NCBI GenBank assembly: GCA_039931555.1
Contig: JBDTRP010000048.1
Coordinates: 1-62,096 of the forward strand
Direction: 5' to 3'
Length of the DNA stretch: 62,096 nucleotides
Source of the DNA: JAENVT01 sp039931555
GTDB lineage: Bacteria; Actinomycetota; Acidimicrobiia; Acidimicrobiales; Ilumatobacteraceae
Shown: positions 42,110 through 49,959 of the stretch, piece after piece
How positions within the stretch are numbered: the first letter of the stretch is position 1
Layout of the letters: every line of letters starts with the position of its first letter
The notes under the pieces: model-generated
The model's input: the letters and a program-made list of their open reading frames with translations, nothing else
What the model was told of the DNA's origin: nothing
Databases searched by the model: none
Position numbers and translations under genes: made by a program

Positions 42110-42314
42110 GCGAGAAGAAATTTCTCGATCCTGACGTTTGACGGCGAATCGTGCTGGGTACCGGTGGATGCAACCCCCGCGATACACAGAGCCCCGCAGT
42201 CACCCGTCCCCGGCTGCGGGGCTCTTCGCATGCCCGGGTGGAACGTGGTCGCCTTCGGCCCTGTCTGCAGGGCTCGAAAGGCCCTGGCAACCACTGTTCC
42301 CGCAGAGTGGGCCC
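42110..42314. other. Intergenic stretch with two hairpins
   Basis: Holds a weak hairpin CGAGAA...TTCTCG (42111-42127), the strong stem listed at 42188-42225, and GC-rich stems near 42265-42315 (AGGGCTCGAAAGGCCCT, CCACT...AGTGG) directly before the pseudogene start. The last set may be a leader structure of the former gene; I could not match it to a known riboswitch. Confidence 0.4.
42188..42225 (+). terminator. 12-bp perfect stem, probable terminator
   Basis: AGAGCCCCGCAG pairs with CTGCGGGGCTCT over a 14-nt loop. It is followed by TCTTC, not a long T run, as is usual in GC-rich actinobacteria. It lies after the TetR gene. Confidence 0.6.
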
Positions 42315-42812
42315 ATGAGCGCAGGACACGTTCTGGACACGGCCGGTCCGGTCGAGCTCGCACCGCGAGAGACTGGTGGGTCGGATCGCTGTTGCCGGAC
42401 GACGATTTCCAATGTCACGCCTACCTGATCGAGCAAGGTGACCAATCCGTGCTGATCGATCCAGGCTCCGCCCTGACCGGCGACACGGTGCTCGCCGCGA
42501 CCGCGGCCGCGATCACGCAAGCCATCCGACCAAACGACATCGCCGGGCGCTTCGGCGGCGAGGAGTTCGTCGTGATCCTCGCCGCCATCGACGTGGACTC
42601 GGTGCAAACGATCGCGGAGCGCATCCGGGCGGCGATCGCCAGCACTGCGGGCGGTCTCCCTGCGGTGACGGCCAGCGTCGGAGTGGCGGTGAAAATGCCC
42701 GGAGAGTCGGGCGACGTGCTGGTGGGACGGGCCGATCAGGCCCTCTCTCGCGCCAAGGAGGAGGGCCCGCGATCGGATCGTGGTCGCGCCACTGAGCGAG
42801 TCGTCGACCTAA
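42315..42812 (+). pseudogene. Decayed MBL(ODP)-GGDEF gene
   Basis: Remnant of a cyclic-di-GMP synthase with an N-terminal flavodiiron-like metallo-beta-lactamase domain. Piece 1 (frame of the ATG at 42315) is MSAGHVLDTAGPVELAP. After a one-base shift near 42376 piece 2 reads WWVGSLLPDDDFQCHAYLIE, then SVLIDPGSALTG. Here the MBL domain breaks off and joins directly to GDTVLAATAAAITQAIRPND, then AGRFGGEEFVVIL, the second half of a GGDEF domain; a large in-frame internal deletion is implied. A further extra base in GGGCCC near 42765 shifts the end, RDRIVVAPLSESST, out of frame; the old stop is at 42810-42812. The uninterrupted frame across the region (42164-42961) only seems intact because two shifts lie at its ends. 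Confidence 0.82.
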
Positions 42813-43375
42813 CCCGGCGCGCCGATGTCGAGCAGGGAGACCTGGTCGAGGGCCGGGACGATGCAGATCGGCCAATCGGCGGGTGGCAGGTTCAATGGCT
42901 GGGTGTCGTTGATGATCAGGCGTACCGAGGTCTGGCGTTGATAGGTCCTGCACTGCAGTGACTCGGGTTCGATGTATCGCAGCACCGTCTGGCGCGTCTC
43001 GCCCGGGGCCATGCTGACCACGTCGGTTCCCCCGGCGCCAGGCGAGTTGATCGGCGTGGGTCCAACCGTCTGACCATCGCCGTCGACGAAGCTGACGGAC
43101 AGGCGGGTGCTCAAGGTGCACGCCTTCGAACCGTTGTTGGTCAGCAGCAGCGGCGTGTACACGCTGCCGGAGGTGGTCGACGGCGGGTCTGACCGCAGCC
43201 CCATGTTCGCCGACGAGCACTCGCCGGGCCCGACGGTGGCGCCGCCACTGTCGGTCGATGCCACATCCGAACCCGCCGGCGGCAACGTCACTGTGGCCTG
43301 ACCGAGCCCGTCGCTGCTGCACGCCGCGAGAGCGAGCAGCAAGAGCGTGACAACGCCGAGTCGGGAGCGGAGCAT
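42809..43375 (-). CDS. DUF4232-like lipoprotein
   Basis: A 188-aa secreted lipoprotein. The signal peptide LGVVTLLLLALAACSS has lipobox LAAC. A low-complexity spacer follows, then a beta-rich domain with TPLLLTNNGSKACTLSTRLS and Cys residues that could pair, as in DUF4232 proteins of actinobacteria. Function unknown. Its stop overlaps the old stop of the converging pseudogene by 4 nt. Confidence 0.78.
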   Translation of the reverse strand: MLRSRLGVVTLLLLALAACSSDGLGQATVTLPPAGSDVASTDSGGATVGPGECSSANMGLRSDPPSTTSGSVYTPLLLTNNGSKACTLSTRLSVSFVDGDGQTVGPTPINSPGAGGTDVVSMAPGETRQTVLRYIEPESLQCRTYQRQTSVRLIINDTQPLNLPPADWPICIVPALDQVSLLDIGAPG

Positions 43376-43412
43376 TTCCTTGTTCTATCGCGATTGGGTC
43401 GACGCGTCGGCG

Positions 43413-43844
43413 TCAGCTGGTCGGGGAATGCCGACCGGTGATCCGCTTGCCGTTGCGGTAGCGGAGTTGGTGGCGCAAGGTGCCGTCGGCGCGCCACTTC
43501 GATACTGCAGGGTTGCCGTTGGCGGCATCGCTGCGCTTGCCGTCGCGGTAGTGCTCCTCGTAGTGCAGCAAGCCGTTGGCGAAGTAGCCGCGCACGGCGG
43601 GGTCGTGATCCGTCGGATCCTGCAGCTGGCCTGCCTCATAGAACATCTCGTACTTGACCTGGCCATCGGCCCGGTAACGCCGGTATGCGGGGTGGTTCCG
43701 ACCCGGGTTGTCGAGCAGTCCGGCGGTGAACCAGGCAACGTACGACTCCGCCCCGTTGAACGACCGACGGACGCGGCCGGTGTAGTCAGCCGGTATCTCC
43801 GTCTCGTCGTCGACATCGAGCGTCGAGATGACGCGAAACGACAT
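43413..43844 (-). CDS. MORN-like (YwqK-type) repeat protein
   Basis: A 143-aa protein built of about four repeats of 30-32 residues. Three are clear: HPAYRRYRADGQVKYEMFYE, DPAVRGYFANGLLHYEEHYR and NPAVSKWRADGTLRHQLRYR, each ending G-x-x-x-D or similar. The pattern (aromatic-x-A-D/N-G-x-L/V...Y-x-x-G) fits the MORN_2/YwqK family, sometimes called an antitoxin component though without direct proof. No signal peptide. The start is the ATG giving MSFRVISTLDV; a GTG eight codons upstream is possible. Confidence 0.72.
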   Translation of the reverse strand: MSFRVISTLDVDDETEIPADYTGRVRRSFNGAESYVAWFTAGLLDNPGRNHPAYRRYRADGQVKYEMFYEAGQLQDPTDHDPAVRGYFANGLLHYEEHYRDGKRSDAANGNPAVSKWRADGTLRHQLRYRNGKRITGRHSPTS

Positions 43845-43900
43845 CGAATTGGGCAGCAGCTCCACACAGTGATATCGAACGAATCCTGCGCGAACTTGAG

Positions 43901-44494
43901 CTACAGCCTGACCTCGTACTGCCTGACCGCATAGCTGATGCGCGGCAGCGGTGAGTCGGGTGGATCCCACGGAGTGAACATCTTCTCCTCGCCGGTGAAG
44001 TGCCAGCCCGCCTTCTCGTAGAACGACAGCGCCCTGGGGTTGTCGCGCAACACCCACAGCACGGCCGTCGGGTGGCCCTCGTCGCGGAGGAACTCCTCAC
44101 AGCGACTCATCAGGGCCGGTGCTGCGCCGCTACCCCACGCGGACGGGTGCACGTAGAACCCGTAGATCTCGCCGCGTCCCGAGACGGTGGTCTCGACCGG
44201 CGGTGCTTGCGAAGCGGGACCGACCAATGTCGGATCGTCGTGTTCGGGGCCCGCATGACCGAACCCCACGACCCGGCCTTGGATGGTGACCACGAACATC
44301 CTGCTGTCGGGCATCGATTGCCACGCCCACCGGCGCCACACCTCGCGCCGCGATGTCGCGAACGCCTCGGCGTCGAGGTACTCGTCGGGGACGATGCCCC
44401 GGTACCCGGCTCGCCACCCGTCGATGTGGGCAGTGGCCAAGGCATCGGCGTCGTCGATCACGGCGTCGCGGACTTCGATCACGCCACCAAGCAT
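43901..44494 (-). CDS. GNAT acetyltransferase
   Basis: A 197-aa GNAT protein: IEVRDAVIDDADALATAHID, EIYGFYVHPSAWGSGAAPAL as the acetyl-CoA loop, and RALSFYEKAGWHFTGEEKMF. The acetyl-CoA loop (AWGSGAA) has lost the usual Arg/Gln-x-x-Gly-x-Gly start but keeps W-G-x-G. Substrate unknown. The MORN-like gene follows 56 nt later on the same strand. Confidence 0.86.
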   Translation of the reverse strand: MLGGVIEVRDAVIDDADALATAHIDGWRAGYRGIVPDEYLDAEAFATSRREVWRRWAWQSMPDSRMFVVTIQGRVVGFGHAGPEHDDPTLVGPASQAPPVETTVSGRGEIYGFYVHPSAWGSGAAPALMSRCEEFLRDEGHPTAVLWVLRDNPRALSFYEKAGWHFTGEEKMFTPWDPPDSPLPRISYAVRQYEVRL

Positions 44495-44526
44495 GACGCA
44501 ACGCGGCAGCTACCGGTGTGATTGGT

Positions 44527-45465
44527 TCAGACGGCGAGCAGGTCGCGAGCGCCGGTGTCGCTCGACGGGTGACGCAACTTGCTCATCGCCCTGGCTTCGA
44601 TCTGGCGGATGCGCTCGCGGGTGAGGTTGAAGTGCTCGCCGACCTCTTCCAGCGTGCGCGGCTCGCCACGGTCGAGACCGAAGCGAAGCTTGAGGATCTC
44701 GCGCTCGCGCTCGTCGAGTGGGGCCAGCAAACGGGCGATCTCCTCGGGCAGCAACGCGGTTGCGGCAACCTCGAACGGTGACTCTGCCGAGCGGTCCTCG
44801 ACGACGTCGCCGAGCTCGGCATCGCCGTCTTCGCGCAGGGGCTCGCTGAGTGACAACGGCTCGGCGGCGAAGCGCAACGCCTCGGTGACCTTGTCTTCGG
44901 GCATCTCGACTTCTTTGGCCAGCTCCGACAGCGTGGCCGGACGACCGAGCTTGAGCTCCAGGCGGCTGCGCGCCTTCTGCAGCCGGGCCAACGTGTCACC
45001 GGCGTGCACAGGCAGGCGAATGGTGCGACCGGTGTTGGCGATTCCACGGGTGATCGCCTGGCGGATCCACCACGTGGCGTACGTCGAGAACTTGAAGCCC
45101 TTGCGCCAGTCGAACTTCTCGACCGCGTGCATCAGGCCGAGGTTGCCTTCCTGGATCAGGTCGAGCAGCGGCAGACCCGATGCCTGGTACTTCTTGGCGA
45201 TGGACACGACGAGCCGCAGGTTCGACTGCACGAACGCCCGTTCTGCATCCTCGCCCTCACGAGACGCACGGCGCAGTTCTCGCTTCTTGGCCGCTGTGAG
45301 ATCCTTGCCGATCTGGTCGAGCTCTTCGATCGCCGCCTTGCCGGCTTCGATCTGCTTGGCGAGTCGAACCTCGTCGTCCTTGGTGAGCAACATGTACTGG
45401 CCGATATCGGTCAGGTACAGGCGGACTAGGTCTTCTTCGTCGCGCTCTACACGATCTTTCGCCAC
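44527..45465 (-). CDS. Principal-type sigma-70 factor (RpoD/SigB/HrdB-like)
   Basis: A 312-aa sigma factor with regions 1.2 (DLVRLYLTDIGQYMLLTKDD), 2 (QSNLRLVVSIAKKYQASGLP, FKFSTYATWWIRQAITRGIA), 3 (PATLSELAKEVEMPEDKVTE) and 4 (TLEEVGEHFNLTRERIRQIE). The 2.4 and 4.2 helices are of housekeeping type. It lacks the long acidic region 1.1, so it is either the main sigma factor in a short form, as in some actinobacteria, or a group 2 factor. The start is the GTG with GAGGAG 6 nt upstream; an earlier GTG would overlap its own ribosome-binding site. Confidence 0.93.
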   Translation of the reverse strand: MAKDRVERDEEDLVRLYLTDIGQYMLLTKDDEVRLAKQIEAGKAAIEELDQIGKDLTAAKKRELRRASREGEDAERAFVQSNLRLVVSIAKKYQASGLPLLDLIQEGNLGLMHAVEKFDWRKGFKFSTYATWWIRQAITRGIANTGRTIRLPVHAGDTLARLQKARSRLELKLGRPATLSELAKEVEMPEDKVTEALRFAAEPLSLSEPLREDGDAELGDVVEDRSAESPFEVAATALLPEEIARLLAPLDEREREILKLRFGLDRGEPRTLEEVGEHFNLTRERIRQIEARAMSKLRHPSSDTGARDLLAV

Positions 45466-45606
45466 GAATGCTCCTCGAACGGTGAGTTTGTTCACCTCCC
45501 GGTAACCCGAGCGGCAGATGCCTCACGATACCCACCTGGTCAAGCACCTCCCACCCCCTGTTGTCAAATCGCCCCGCATCGGGGATTCTGATACAGACGT
45601 ACCGTG

Positions 45607-45612
45607 TATCGT
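45607..45612 (+). promoter_or_regulatory. -10 box (TATCGT) of ABM gene
   Basis: TATCGT ends 8 nt before the ATG at 45621; predicted leaderless. Confidence 0.4.
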
Positions 45613-45620
45613 TCGCGGGC

Positions 45621-45962
45621 ATGGCCACGACGGACGCCGGTCCACAGAGTGGCGGCGCCGTCGAACTGGCAATCGTGACGATGCGATTCGATGCCGCTGA
45701 GGTGGGGTCATTGTTGGCGGTGTTGTCGAAGTACGTCGTGCTGACACGCATGCAGCCGGGGTGCCGCAACGTCGACCTGTGTGCCTCGGTCTCTCAACCG
45801 GGTCGCTACCTCGTCGTGCAGAAGTGGGAATCCGTGGCCGCGCAGCGTGCCCACTTCGACAGTGCCGTCATGGTCGAGATGGCCTCGGCATGCAACGGTC
45901 TGTTGACGGTCGCCCCCGACATCGACCTCTGGGACGGCGTCAGCGCCCACGACCTGATCTAA
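45621..45962 (+). CDS. ABM-domain protein
   Basis: A 113-aa dimeric alpha-beta-barrel protein: VELAIVTMRFDAAEVGSLLA, GCRNVDLCASVSQPGRYLVV, QKWESVAAQRAHFDSAVMVE. This is the antibiotic-biosynthesis-monooxygenase fold; members act as quinol monooxygenases or haem/thiol-handling proteins. The order of strands and Trp-Glu-Ser motif (KWES) is typical. Divergent from the sigma factor gene. Upstream ATG codons in frame would lie before the -10 box. Confidence 0.83.
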   Translation: MATTDAGPQSGGAVELAIVTMRFDAAEVGSLLAVLSKYVVLTRMQPGCRNVDLCASVSQPGRYLVVQKWESVAAQRAHFDSAVMVEMASACNGLLTVAPDIDLWDGVSAHDLI

Positions 45963-46038
45963 CCAAGATCACACGCACGACGGGTGGGAGGCGGCTGTAA
46001 CGTTCGACTTGTTACTCGTTCGCCCCAAGGAGGCGCAC

Positions 46039-46845
46039 ATGGCAAACCCGATACTCAACGACAACACCTGGAACAAGGCCGCGAAGGCTCCGGGCTGGGG
46101 TGCACCCGACCCGACCTCGCGTCGCACACCGATCACCGACGGCCCGGTCAGCACCTGGCATTCGCAGGTCATGACCGTTGGCGGCACGATGAGTGCCACC
46201 GGCGTCTTGATGGTCATCCTGCTCGCCGCCGCCGTGGTCGGCTGGCAGATGGGTCCGAACAACTCCGGCAGCGAGGTCGGTGGCTTCCCGGCGCTGGCCC
46301 TGGTCGGCATCCTCGTCGGGTTCGCCTGTGCGATCGCCGTGTTCTTCAGGCCGATGTGGGCCAAGGTGCTGGCGCCGATCTACGCCGTAGGCGAGGGCTT
46401 CTTCCTCGGCGTGATCTCCAAGGCATACGAGGGCTATCAACACGGCATCGTCGTGCAGGCCGTCGGCGCAACACTCGGGGTGTTCGCGGTGATGCTGGTG
46501 CTGTACCGCACCCAGATCATCAAGGTCACCGACCGGTTCCGCAAGATCGTCATCACGGCCACGATGGGCTTGATGGTGTTCTACCTGTTCTCGTTCATCA
46601 TCAACCTGTTCGGCGGTGGCGTGTCGTTCCTGCACTCGACCAGCCTGCTCAGCATCGGCTTCAGCATCTTCGCTGCCGGCTTGGCGGCGATGAACCTGGC
46701 GATCGACTTCGACTTCATCGAGAAGGGCGCCAAGCAGGGCCTGCCGAAGGGCATGGAGTGGTTCGCCGCCTTCGCCTTGGTGATCACCCTGGTGTGGCTG
46801 TACCTCGAGCTGCTCCGCCTGCTCAGCAAGCTGCAGCGCAGATAG
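46039..46845 (+). CDS. Bax inhibitor-1/YccA family membrane protein
   Basis: A 268-aa protein with seven predicted helices after an N-terminal cytoplasmic part of about 50 residues (NPILNDNTWNKAAKAPGWG). The motifs AVGEGFFLGVISKAYEGYQH and AAMNLAIDFDFIEKGAKQGL are those of the actinobacterial BI-1 group; the paired Asp (DFDFIEKG) is the conserved C-terminal site linked to calcium leak in homologues. AAGGAGG lies 5-6 nt before the ATG, a consensus ribosome-binding site. Converges on the epoxide hydrolase gene with a 3-nt gap. Confidence 0.93.
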   Translation: MANPILNDNTWNKAAKAPGWGAPDPTSRRTPITDGPVSTWHSQVMTVGGTMSATGVLMVILLAAAVVGWQMGPNNSGSEVGGFPALALVGILVGFACAIAVFFRPMWAKVLAPIYAVGEGFFLGVISKAYEGYQHGIVVQAVGATLGVFAVMLVLYRTQIIKVTDRFRKIVITATMGLMVFYLFSFIINLFGGGVSFLHSTSLLSIGFSIFAAGLAAMNLAIDFDFIEKGAKQGLPKGMEWFAAFALVITLVWLYLELLRLLSKLQRR

Positions 46846-46848
46846 TTC

Positions 46849-47835
46849 TTACAGCGTTTCCAAGAACCCCAGCAGTGCGTCGTTGAACGCTGCTGGGGCT
46901 TCTTGCTGCGTCCAGTGACCGACGCCGTCGAGCACCGTCGCGCCGCGGAAGTCAGGCAGCAGGTTCGTCATCCGCTCGATGCCTGAAGGATCCATGATGT
47001 TGACCACGTCGTCGGTGCCGCCGATGAAGTAGGTGGGCATGGCGACGCGCTCGGGGCCGAGACCGTTGATGACGTCGAAGTTGGCGTCGAGGTTGCGGTA
47101 GTAGCTGATGGGCCCGAAGAAGCCGCTGTGGGCAAACTCGTCGGCGTAGGCCTGCGCGTCGGCCTCGCTGAGCCACGGCCCTTCCGGCCCGGGCAACGGC
47201 CACGCCGGCGGCTCGCCCATCATCGTCAGGAACCCGGTGCCTTCCATCGGCGGCGGTTCGACCGATCGGTCGCGTCCGGCGAACCCCACGCCGCTGGCGT
47301 TCCACAGCACCTTGGCCATCGAGTCGTACGGGTCGGCATCGAGCTCGGCTTCGGCCACGCCGGGCGTCTGGAAGTACAGGATGTAGAAGAAACGGTCGCC
47401 GTAGAGCATCTTCAACAGCTGGGTCGGCGGCGCGGGCCACATGGTGAACCGGACGCTGACGCCAACGACAGACCGCACGCGTTCCGGGTGCAGGCGGGCC
47501 ATGTCCCACACGATCAGCCCGCCCCAGTCGTGACCGACGAACACAGCGTCGTCCTTGCCGAAGTGGTCGAGCAGTCCCAGCAGGTCGCCGGTGAGGTTGC
47601 CGATGCCGTAGGCCTCGATCTCAGGCGGCGCCGTGGAGTGCCCGTAGCCGCGCTGGTCGGGCGCCAGCACGTGGTAACCGGCTGCGGCCAGCGGCCGCAT
47701 CTGGTGCCGCCACGAGTAGCCGAGCTCGGGAAACCCGTGGCACAACATCACCGTGGGTCCGGCAGGGTTGCCGGCCTGGTGGACGCGCAGGGTCACGCCG
47801 TTGACATCGATGTCGCTGACGGTGGTCTCAGTCAT
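46849..47835 (-). CDS. Epoxide-hydrolase-type alpha/beta hydrolase
   Basis: A 328-aa alpha/beta hydrolase. The oxyanion motif is HGFPELGYSWRHQ, the nucleophile elbow is VGHDWGGLIVWD (Asp nucleophile, so epoxide hydrolase or haloalkane dehalogenase type rather than esterase), and the final His is in GVGHWTQQEAP. Lid tyrosines (SYYRNL) fit an epoxide hydrolase. It is the last gene of the ferritin-like operon, its ATG overlapping the stop of the 180-aa gene, so its substrate is probably made by that system. Confidence 0.9.
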   Translation of the reverse strand: MTETTVSDIDVNGVTLRVHQAGNPAGPTVMLCHGFPELGYSWRHQMRPLAAAGYHVLAPDQRGYGHSTAPPEIEAYGIGNLTGDLLGLLDHFGKDDAVFVGHDWGGLIVWDMARLHPERVRSVVGVSVRFTMWPAPPTQLLKMLYGDRFFYILYFQTPGVAEAELDADPYDSMAKVLWNASGVGFAGRDRSVEPPPMEGTGFLTMMGEPPAWPLPGPEGPWLSEADAQAYADEFAHSGFFGPISYYRNLDANFDVINGLGPERVAMPTYFIGGTDDVVNIMDPSGIERMTNLLPDFRGATVLDGVGHWTQQEAPAAFNDALLGFLETL

Positions 47836-48374
47836 CCCCGGGTCTCCCGAGCGCTGATGGCCTGCAGCTCGGCCCAGGTCAGACCATCGCTCGTCCACAG
47901 CTGGTCGAACGCAACGTCGGCGTCGTCGGTGAACCCGTGCCGGTTGCGGAAGTTGTACCGCCAGCGCTGCTCGTTGACAGCGATGCCGAGCCGCGACAAC
48001 CGCCCGACGCAGTAGGTCTCCCACGCGGCGACCTGTGCCAATGTCAACTCGTCGTCGGCTGGGGCTTCCCCGAATCCACCGCTCAGGCGGTCGCGAACGC
48101 GCAACAGCACACGCCCGAGCGATGTGGCCGTGGCGACGTCGCTCTGCTGTCGGGGTCGCTTGGTGTCTTCGAACGCGCCACTCTCTGCCCGGATCGCGAC
48201 CGTGTCGCCGATCACGACTCGGGTTCGCGACAAGGGGGTGGTCTCGTCGACCTCGATCACGACGTCTCGATCGCTCATTCCGAGCGAAGCCAGCAGTCCC
48301 TCGGCGACGCGTTGGATCAACGCCGCGTCGTAGGCGACGAAGTTGAAGGTCTGCGGGGTGACGGTGACGCTCAT
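47832..48374 (-). CDS. 180-aa protein of unknown family in ferritin-like operon
   Basis: I do not recognise a family. The protein (180 aa) begins MSVTVTPQTFNFVAYDAALI, has a beta-rich first part (DVVIEVDETTPLSRTRVVIG), and a helical second half with YCVGRLSRLGIAVNEQRWRY and DQLWTSDGLTWAELQAISAR. No signal peptide or membrane helix. ATGA overlaps on both sides (with the DUF455-like gene before and the hydrolase after) show that it belongs to this operon and is made in fixed proportion to its neighbours. It could be a chaperone or partner of the diiron proteins; that is inference. Confidence 0.78.
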   Translation of the reverse strand: MSVTVTPQTFNFVAYDAALIQRVAEGLLASLGMSDRDVVIEVDETTPLSRTRVVIGDTVAIRAESGAFEDTKRPRQQSDVATATSLGRVLLRVRDRLSGGFGEAPADDELTLAQVAAWETYCVGRLSRLGIAVNEQRWRYNFRNRHGFTDDADVAFDQLWTSDGLTWAELQAISARETRG

Positions 48375-49219
48375 GATCCGGCGCGCGCCTGGGCGACGAA
48401 TGCCTTGCGCTCGTTGAGCGCGGCCAAGCTGACGTCGGCGATCTCTTCGACCTCGTTGTCGGTGAAACCGGCGAGTTCGCGGAAGCGCCGCGCGAGGCCG
48501 ATCGGTGACTCCTCGCTGTCGCTGCGCGTGCCGCCGTAGCTGAACAGCTTGTCGACGATGCTCTGGAACTCCAGTGCCTTGGTGCGCCGCTGCGGATCGT
48601 TCTCGGTGACCTTGCGCAGCCAGTCGCTGCCCATCTTCACGTGGGTCACCTCGTCGGCCAGCATCCAGTCCTCGCAGAACTCGAGGTACGGGTCGCCGGC
48701 CAAATCGCCGAACTCCTTCATCGTCGTGAAGACGTCGATGGCCAAACCTTCGAGTGCCCGGTTCACGCCGGCGAGGCGCAGCACCGGGTCGTCGCTGCAA
48801 GCTGCCTCGAACAGGACCGTGTTCTCGGCGAACTGGCCGATCTCGGTGCCCATCCAATCGCTGAGCATCACGCTGATCTCGACGTGGCGTGCCTCGTCCC
48901 ACGCCTGTCGGGCCATGTCCAGTTTCAACGCGAACGGCACCGTGTCGGTCGCCGAACTGGTGCTGCTGGTGCTGGTGTCGAAGTCGTGACACGTGCGCCC
49001 GGCACCCTCCAACGCCTGGATCTCGCCGACGAAGATGCCGTGCATCAGGGCTCTGGCCGCGTCGGTGGCGTCGCGACGCGACGGCGTGAGGCGGTTGCTG
49101 TTGCGCGACTGGGCGCCGGTTTGAAAGACCGTCCGAGGGTCACTCATCCGCTCGCGGTTGGTGATGGTGTGGAAGCGCTCGTCGCGGGCCAACTCCTCGA
49201 CCGGGAAGAACTGCCTCAT
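48371..49219 (-). CDS. DUF455-type ferritin-like diiron protein
   Basis: A 282-aa ferritin-like protein. The metal ligands can be laid out in the classical order: E66/E71 (GEIQALEGAG), E109-x-x-H112 (DEARHVE), E157 (ALEGLAIDVF) and E190-x-x-H193 (ADEVTHVKMG). Two ExxH motifs plus two further Glu fit a carboxylate-bridged di-iron or Mn/Fe centre. A Ser/Thr-rich insert (81-93) separates helices 1 and 2. The family is named DUF455 and has no settled function. 10-nt gap after the second ferritin-like gene and ATGA overlap with the 180-aa gene. Confidence 0.84.
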   Translation of the reverse strand: MRQFFPVEELARDERFHTITNRERMSDPRTVFQTGAQSRNSNRLTPSRRDATDAARALMHGIFVGEIQALEGAGRTCHDFDTSTSSTSSATDTVPFALKLDMARQAWDEARHVEISVMLSDWMGTEIGQFAENTVLFEAACSDDPVLRLAGVNRALEGLAIDVFTTMKEFGDLAGDPYLEFCEDWMLADEVTHVKMGSDWLRKVTENDPQRRTKALEFQSIVDKLFSYGGTRSDSEESPIGLARRFRELAGFTDNEVEEIADVSLAALNERKAFVAQARAGS

Positions 49220-49229
49220 CTGCGCGCTC

Positions 49230-49865
49230 TCATCGCTGAGCCCCGATCGTGCCGGGCCCGGCGATCCCGCCGGCCTCGAGCATCAACTTCTCCAGCTGCG
49301 CCTGGTGCGCTGCGGCGCGGTCGACCTCCTCGGGAGTCTCGATCAACGACTGCAGCAGCATCTCGCCGTCGCGCCAATCGTCGAACTCGTCCTGCAGGAT
49401 GAAGTTGATCGAGCGGACGGTGGGGGCGTCGGTGATCTGGCTCGTGTTGTTGCGGTGGTAGGTGTACGCCGAGATAAAGTGGGGGATGTACACGCGGTAG
49501 ACGCCGACCAGCTTCTCGATCGTCATGTCGGCGGCCTCAGGCTCTGTCATGGCCTCGACGAATCGGACCATTGCGTCGTTGGCCGGCTGAGTCAGCCGAT
49601 CCGGATTCATCTCGCGCAGTTCGGGCAGGCGCTTGTGCCACAGCTCGGCGTGCCACGCGTGCTTGTAGCAATGGGTGCCGAGACGCATCTTCACATCGAG
49701 CTCGGGCACGGTCGCGACCCAACCCCCGAGCGCCTCGAAGAGCTTCATCTCCGCCCACTTGTAGTTGCCGACACGGCGTGCAGATTCCTCGACGTCGAAC
49801 GCACCGGGAAGCTCGCGGCGATCCCAAGGCGCGAACGGTGCCCTCGGTTTGTGCGGATCAGCCAC
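49230..49865 (-). CDS. Second, divergent ferritin-like protein
   Basis: A 211-aa mostly helical protein without a firm family name in my memory. Helix 1 has YKWAEMKLFEALGGWVATVP (Glu39/Glu44), helix 2 has HCYKHAWHAELWHKRLPELR with E74-x-x-H77, and a later helix has NFILQDEFDDWRDGEMLLQS. This pattern (Glu, ExxH, Glu/Asp) suggests a ferritin-like fold, but the last ExxH is not obvious, so its centre may be incomplete. The GTG has AGAGGGGG about 5 nt upstream. First gene of the four-gene operon. Confidence 0.72.
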   Translation of the reverse strand: MADPHKPRAPFAPWDRRELPGAFDVEESARRVGNYKWAEMKLFEALGGWVATVPELDVKMRLGTHCYKHAWHAELWHKRLPELREMNPDRLTQPANDAMVRFVEAMTEPEAADMTIEKLVGVYRVYIPHFISAYTYHRNNTSQITDAPTVRSINFILQDEFDDWRDGEMLLQSLIETPEEVDRAAAHQAQLEKLMLEAGGIAGPGTIGAQR

Positions 49866-49959
49866 GTTGCCCCCTCTGACGCTTGGCGAATAGGTCACCG
49901 CCGTCGTATCGACGGCGGACTCCTGGTGCCGGACAGTAGCGGGCGCGATTCGTCTCGGG

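Noticed and set aside
42240..42315. Possible cyclic-di-GMP or other riboswitch before the GGDEF pseudogene
   Set aside because: Stems are present but conserved riboswitch core bases could not be matched.
42164..42961. Uninterrupted 265-codon GGDEF frame taken as an intact gene
   Set aside because: The N-terminal 70 residues and the C-terminal 65 are out-of-frame readings; the true gene pieces lie in shifted frames at both ends and its middle is deleted.
49930..49950. A fifth copy of the 39-nt palindrome (GGGCGCGATTCGTCTCGGG)
   Set aside because: Only the first nine bases match; no right arm is present.
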